From positions 1-50,405 of the forward strand of contig VGAZ01000004.1 in NCBI GenBank assembly GCA_016870615.1: a stretch of DNA of 50,405 bases. The letters are read 5' to 3'. Positions 48,845 to 50,405 of this stretch are shown one piece after another. The position numbers were made by a program, and so were the translations under genes. The notes beneath the pieces were generated by a model, which was given only the letters and a program-made list of their open reading frames with translations, was not told the origin of the DNA and ran no database searches. Origin of the DNA: Actinomycetota bacterium. Lineage in GTDB: Bacteria > Actinomycetota > Humimicrobiia > Humimicrobiales > Humimicrobiaceae. Within the stretch, counting starts at the first letter, position 1, and the number at the start of each line of letters is the position of its first letter.

Positions 48845-49858
48845 ATGAACTGGATATTTACGGCAATTGTTCTGGGAGGGCTTATATCACTGGTACTTAC
48901 GCCCCTGTTTATACGGTTTTGCCGTAAAAAACAGATTGGCCAGAAAATAAGAGTTGACGGTCCCCAAACACATTCTACAAAATCAGGCACGCCCACAATG
49001 GGCGGGATTATTTTCATTTTTGCTGCAATCCTGTCCTATGCTGTTGTTTCAGTGATAAAATATTACAGATACGCTGACTTCAGCCTTGAAGGGATTTTCA
49101 TAGTTTCTGTGTTTGTTCTCTGCGGGCTGATAGGATTTATTGATGATTATATTGCCTTGAAGAAAAAAAGAAACCTTGGCCTCAGGGGATGGATAAAAAT
49201 AATCATGCTTGTAGCGGTATGCGTTTACTTCGTTCTTTTTGCAAGGTTTATATTAAAAATTGACACATATATTACTGTTCCATTTGCCGGCATTAATATT
49301 GAACTGGGGCAATGGTATTTTATATTACCTGCTCTAATACTTATATCCACAACAAATGCAGTAAACTTAACAGATGGACTTGACGGTCTTGCAGGCGGGT
49401 CTTCTTCCATAGTGCTTGCAGTTTTTTGTTACATTGCTTTTCTTGAGTGGTCAATACTTGAAGTAAATTTTGGAATAGATACTGCTGTTATATGCGGGGC
49501 AGCTCTTGCAGCGTGCGCGGGGTTTCTCTGGTGGAACACTTCTCCTGCAGAAATATTTATGGGGGATACGGGCTCTTTCGGTCTCGGGGGACTTATAGCC
49601 TCTGCAGCAGTGGTGCTCAAGCAGGAAATATTACTTATCATTATTGGCGGACTGTTTACAATGGAGGCCCTATCTGTAATTATCCAGGTATTATGGTTCA
49701 AGCTGAAAAAAAAGCGTGTTTTCAAAATGGCACCGCTTCACCACCATTTTGAATTGCTTGGATGGCCGGAAATAAAAGTTATAATAAGATTTTGGATAAT
49801 ATGTACACTTTTTGCAGGTACTGGTTTTTTCATATATTATTTGAAATTTATAGGATAG
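48845..49858 (+). CDS. mraY: Phospho-MurNAc-pentapeptide transferase
   Basis: A 337-residue polytopic enzyme that makes lipid I from undecaprenyl phosphate. The conserved loops are QTHSTKSGTPTMGGI, LIGFIDDYIALKKKRNLGL (paired Asp), NAVNLTDGLDGLAGG, FMGDTGSFGLGG and MAPLHHHFELLGWPE (HHH). About ten hydrophobic helices are present. An AAAGGAGC site precedes the ATG. It is complete. Confidence 0.97.
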   Translation: MNWIFTAIVLGGLISLVLTPLFIRFCRKKQIGQKIRVDGPQTHSTKSGTPTMGGIIFIFAAILSYAVVSVIKYYRYADFSLEGIFIVSVFVLCGLIGFIDDYIALKKKRNLGLRGWIKIIMLVAVCVYFVLFARFILKIDTYITVPFAGINIELGQWYFILPALILISTTNAVNLTDGLDGLAGGSSSIVLAVFCYIAFLEWSILEVNFGIDTAVICGAALAACAGFLWWNTSPAEIFMGDTGSFGLGGLIASAAVVLKQEILLIIIGGLFTMEALSVIIQVLWFKLKKKRVFKMAPLHHHFELLGWPEIKVIIRFWIICTLFAGTGFFIYYLKFIG

Positions 49859-49891
49859 AACCTCTAATATTTTATAATTAAGAAATTAAAA

Positions 49892-50405
49892 ATGAGTTTG
49901 AAAAATAAATTTAAAATTACAGGGAAAAAAGACTTAAAGAATAGTGATGCCGCTTATTATGATTGTCCAGAACCCCTTCAGTTATTCAGTGAGCACGGTG
50001 AGGATAAAATTCCAGTACTGGCTGCAAAAAAAGTGCTGGTTTTAGGTCTTGGAAAAAGCGGCATAAGCGTTTTAAAAAAACTTTCAGAGTTAAATTGCCG
50101 GGTAATTGCTGCAGACAGCGATGAGTCAATTAAGGTGCATGCAATAAAAAGGCGGATAAGCAAAAAAGAATTTGAATTTGAACTTATTGCAGATAAGGAT
50201 ATAAACAGCAGCATTAAAATCCTGGATGGGGTGGATCTTGTCATTGTAAGCCCGGGCATTCCGAATGACATACCGATAATGCTTGAGGCAGACAGGAAAA
50301 AAATTCCTGTATGGAGCGAAATTGAATTTGCCTGGAGTTTTTTGGATTTAAAACAGAAAAAAAATACAATAGCTGTTACTGGAACCAATGGCAAGACAAC
50401 AACGG
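49892..50405 (+). CDS. murD: UDP-MurNAc-L-alanine:D-glutamate ligase, 3' truncated by window edge
   Basis: The first 171 codons are visible. The Rossmann-type UDP-binding start KVLVLGLGKSGISVLKKLSEL appears only at about residues 48-68, then VDLVIVSPGIP, EIEFAW, and the ATP loop VTGTNGKTTT at the very edge. MurD usually starts directly with the Rossmann strand, so the first 45 or so residues (LKNKFKITGKKDLKNSDAAY and on) form an unusual polar N-terminal extension. A downstream start at a GTG near 50027 would remove it, but no good ribosome site was seen there. The position after mraY is standard. Confidence 0.93.
   Translation, partial: MSLKNKFKITGKKDLKNSDAAYYDCPEPLQLFSEHGEDKIPVLAAKKVLVLGLGKSGISVLKKLSELNCRVIAADSDESIKVHAIKRRISKKEFEFELIADKDINSSIKILDGVDLVIVSPGIPNDIPIMLEADRKKIPVWSEIEFAWSFLDLKQKKNTIAVTGTNGKTTT

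Noticed and set aside
1-50405. CRISPR array or phage gene cluster
   Set aside because: No regularly spaced repeats beyond those reported, and no capsid, terminase, portal, integrase or Cas-like proteins on either strand.

Overview
This is an AT-rich stretch of bacterial chromosome, densely coded and running from a truncated mazG at the left edge to a truncated murD at the right edge. I infer a Gram-positive-type (monoderm-style) anaerobe. Pieces in favour are a MurE with the meso-diaminopimelate motif DNPR, lipoproteins with Lgt, a mraZ-to-murD division/wall cluster, and no outer-membrane genes. The order mazG - divIC-like - ppx/gppA resembles the actinobacterial mazG-eno-divIC-DUF501-ppx neighbourhood with eno and DUF501 missing. 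A deep-branching low-GC actinobacterial lineage is therefore my best guess, and a Clostridia-like one is the alternative. A methyltetrahydrofolate methyltransferase-type protein fits an anaerobe.

Layout. 1-2.6 kb: mazG, a septum-formation protein, ppx/gppA and tRNA-Leu(UAA) with a strong terminator. 2.7-5.3 kb: an accessory patch next to the tRNA, with an MNT/HEPN pair and a higBA pair, each followed by a 45-bp repeat ending in a tRNA-3'-end-like GGGGCACCAA, and then a decayed MFS transporter. 5.6-10.6 kb: a TadG-like protein, a YgjP-like metallopeptidase, an ABM monooxygenase-fold protein, an RRM protein and a TrkA/TrkH potassium pair. 10.9-13.0 kb: archease and RtcB RNA ligase. 13.3-18.7 kb: a five-gene operon with two homocitrate/Re-citrate-synthase-family paralogues, a LeuC/LeuD-type (homo)aconitase and an NAD-isocitrate-dehydrogenase-type enzyme. 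18.7-22.2 kb: a flippase-like membrane protein, FeoA, a DtxR-family regulator, a CBS protein and an ArsR regulator. 22.4-26.1 kb: a thiol-redox cluster (CoA-disulfide reductase with rhodanese domain, flavoprotein, TlpA-like lipoprotein, CcdA). 26.2-34.8 kb: SagB-like nitroreductase lipoprotein, lgt, queH, hisD, hisC, a corrinoid/folate methyltransferase, an orphan sugar-ABC ATPase and a geranylgeranyl-reductase-family enzyme. 35.1-39 kb: a metallophosphoesterase, a 2-phosphoglycerate-kinase-like protein, a small membrane-anchored protein, a lone IS21-type end and a DUF3048 lipoprotein. 39.2-50.4 kb: fmdB, an unknown membrane protein, xseAB, then mraZ-rsmH-ftsL-ftsI-murE-murF-mraY-murD.

The most striking observation is in the 13-18 kb operon. 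The two adjacent full-length synthase paralogues have lost complementary parts of the family's active site. The first keeps the metal-binding barrel residues and has lost the lid histidine. The second keeps the lid histidine and has lost the barrel metal ligands. Because the lid is donated in trans in this family, this predicts an obligate heteromeric synthase. The downstream dehydrogenase has an isocitrate-type SxN motif, so the pathway may be oxaloacetate plus acetyl-CoA to 2-oxoglutarate through a Re-type citrate synthase, not lysine or leucine synthesis.

Secondary points of interest are the tRNA-Leu toxin-antitoxin patch, a clean 14-bp palindromic operator over the feoA promoter, a shared untranslated leader in front of hisC, the phosphoesterase and the 2-phosphoglycerate-kinase-like gene, and an archease with an internal insertion next to rtcB. 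All calls rest on reading motifs; no database search was run.
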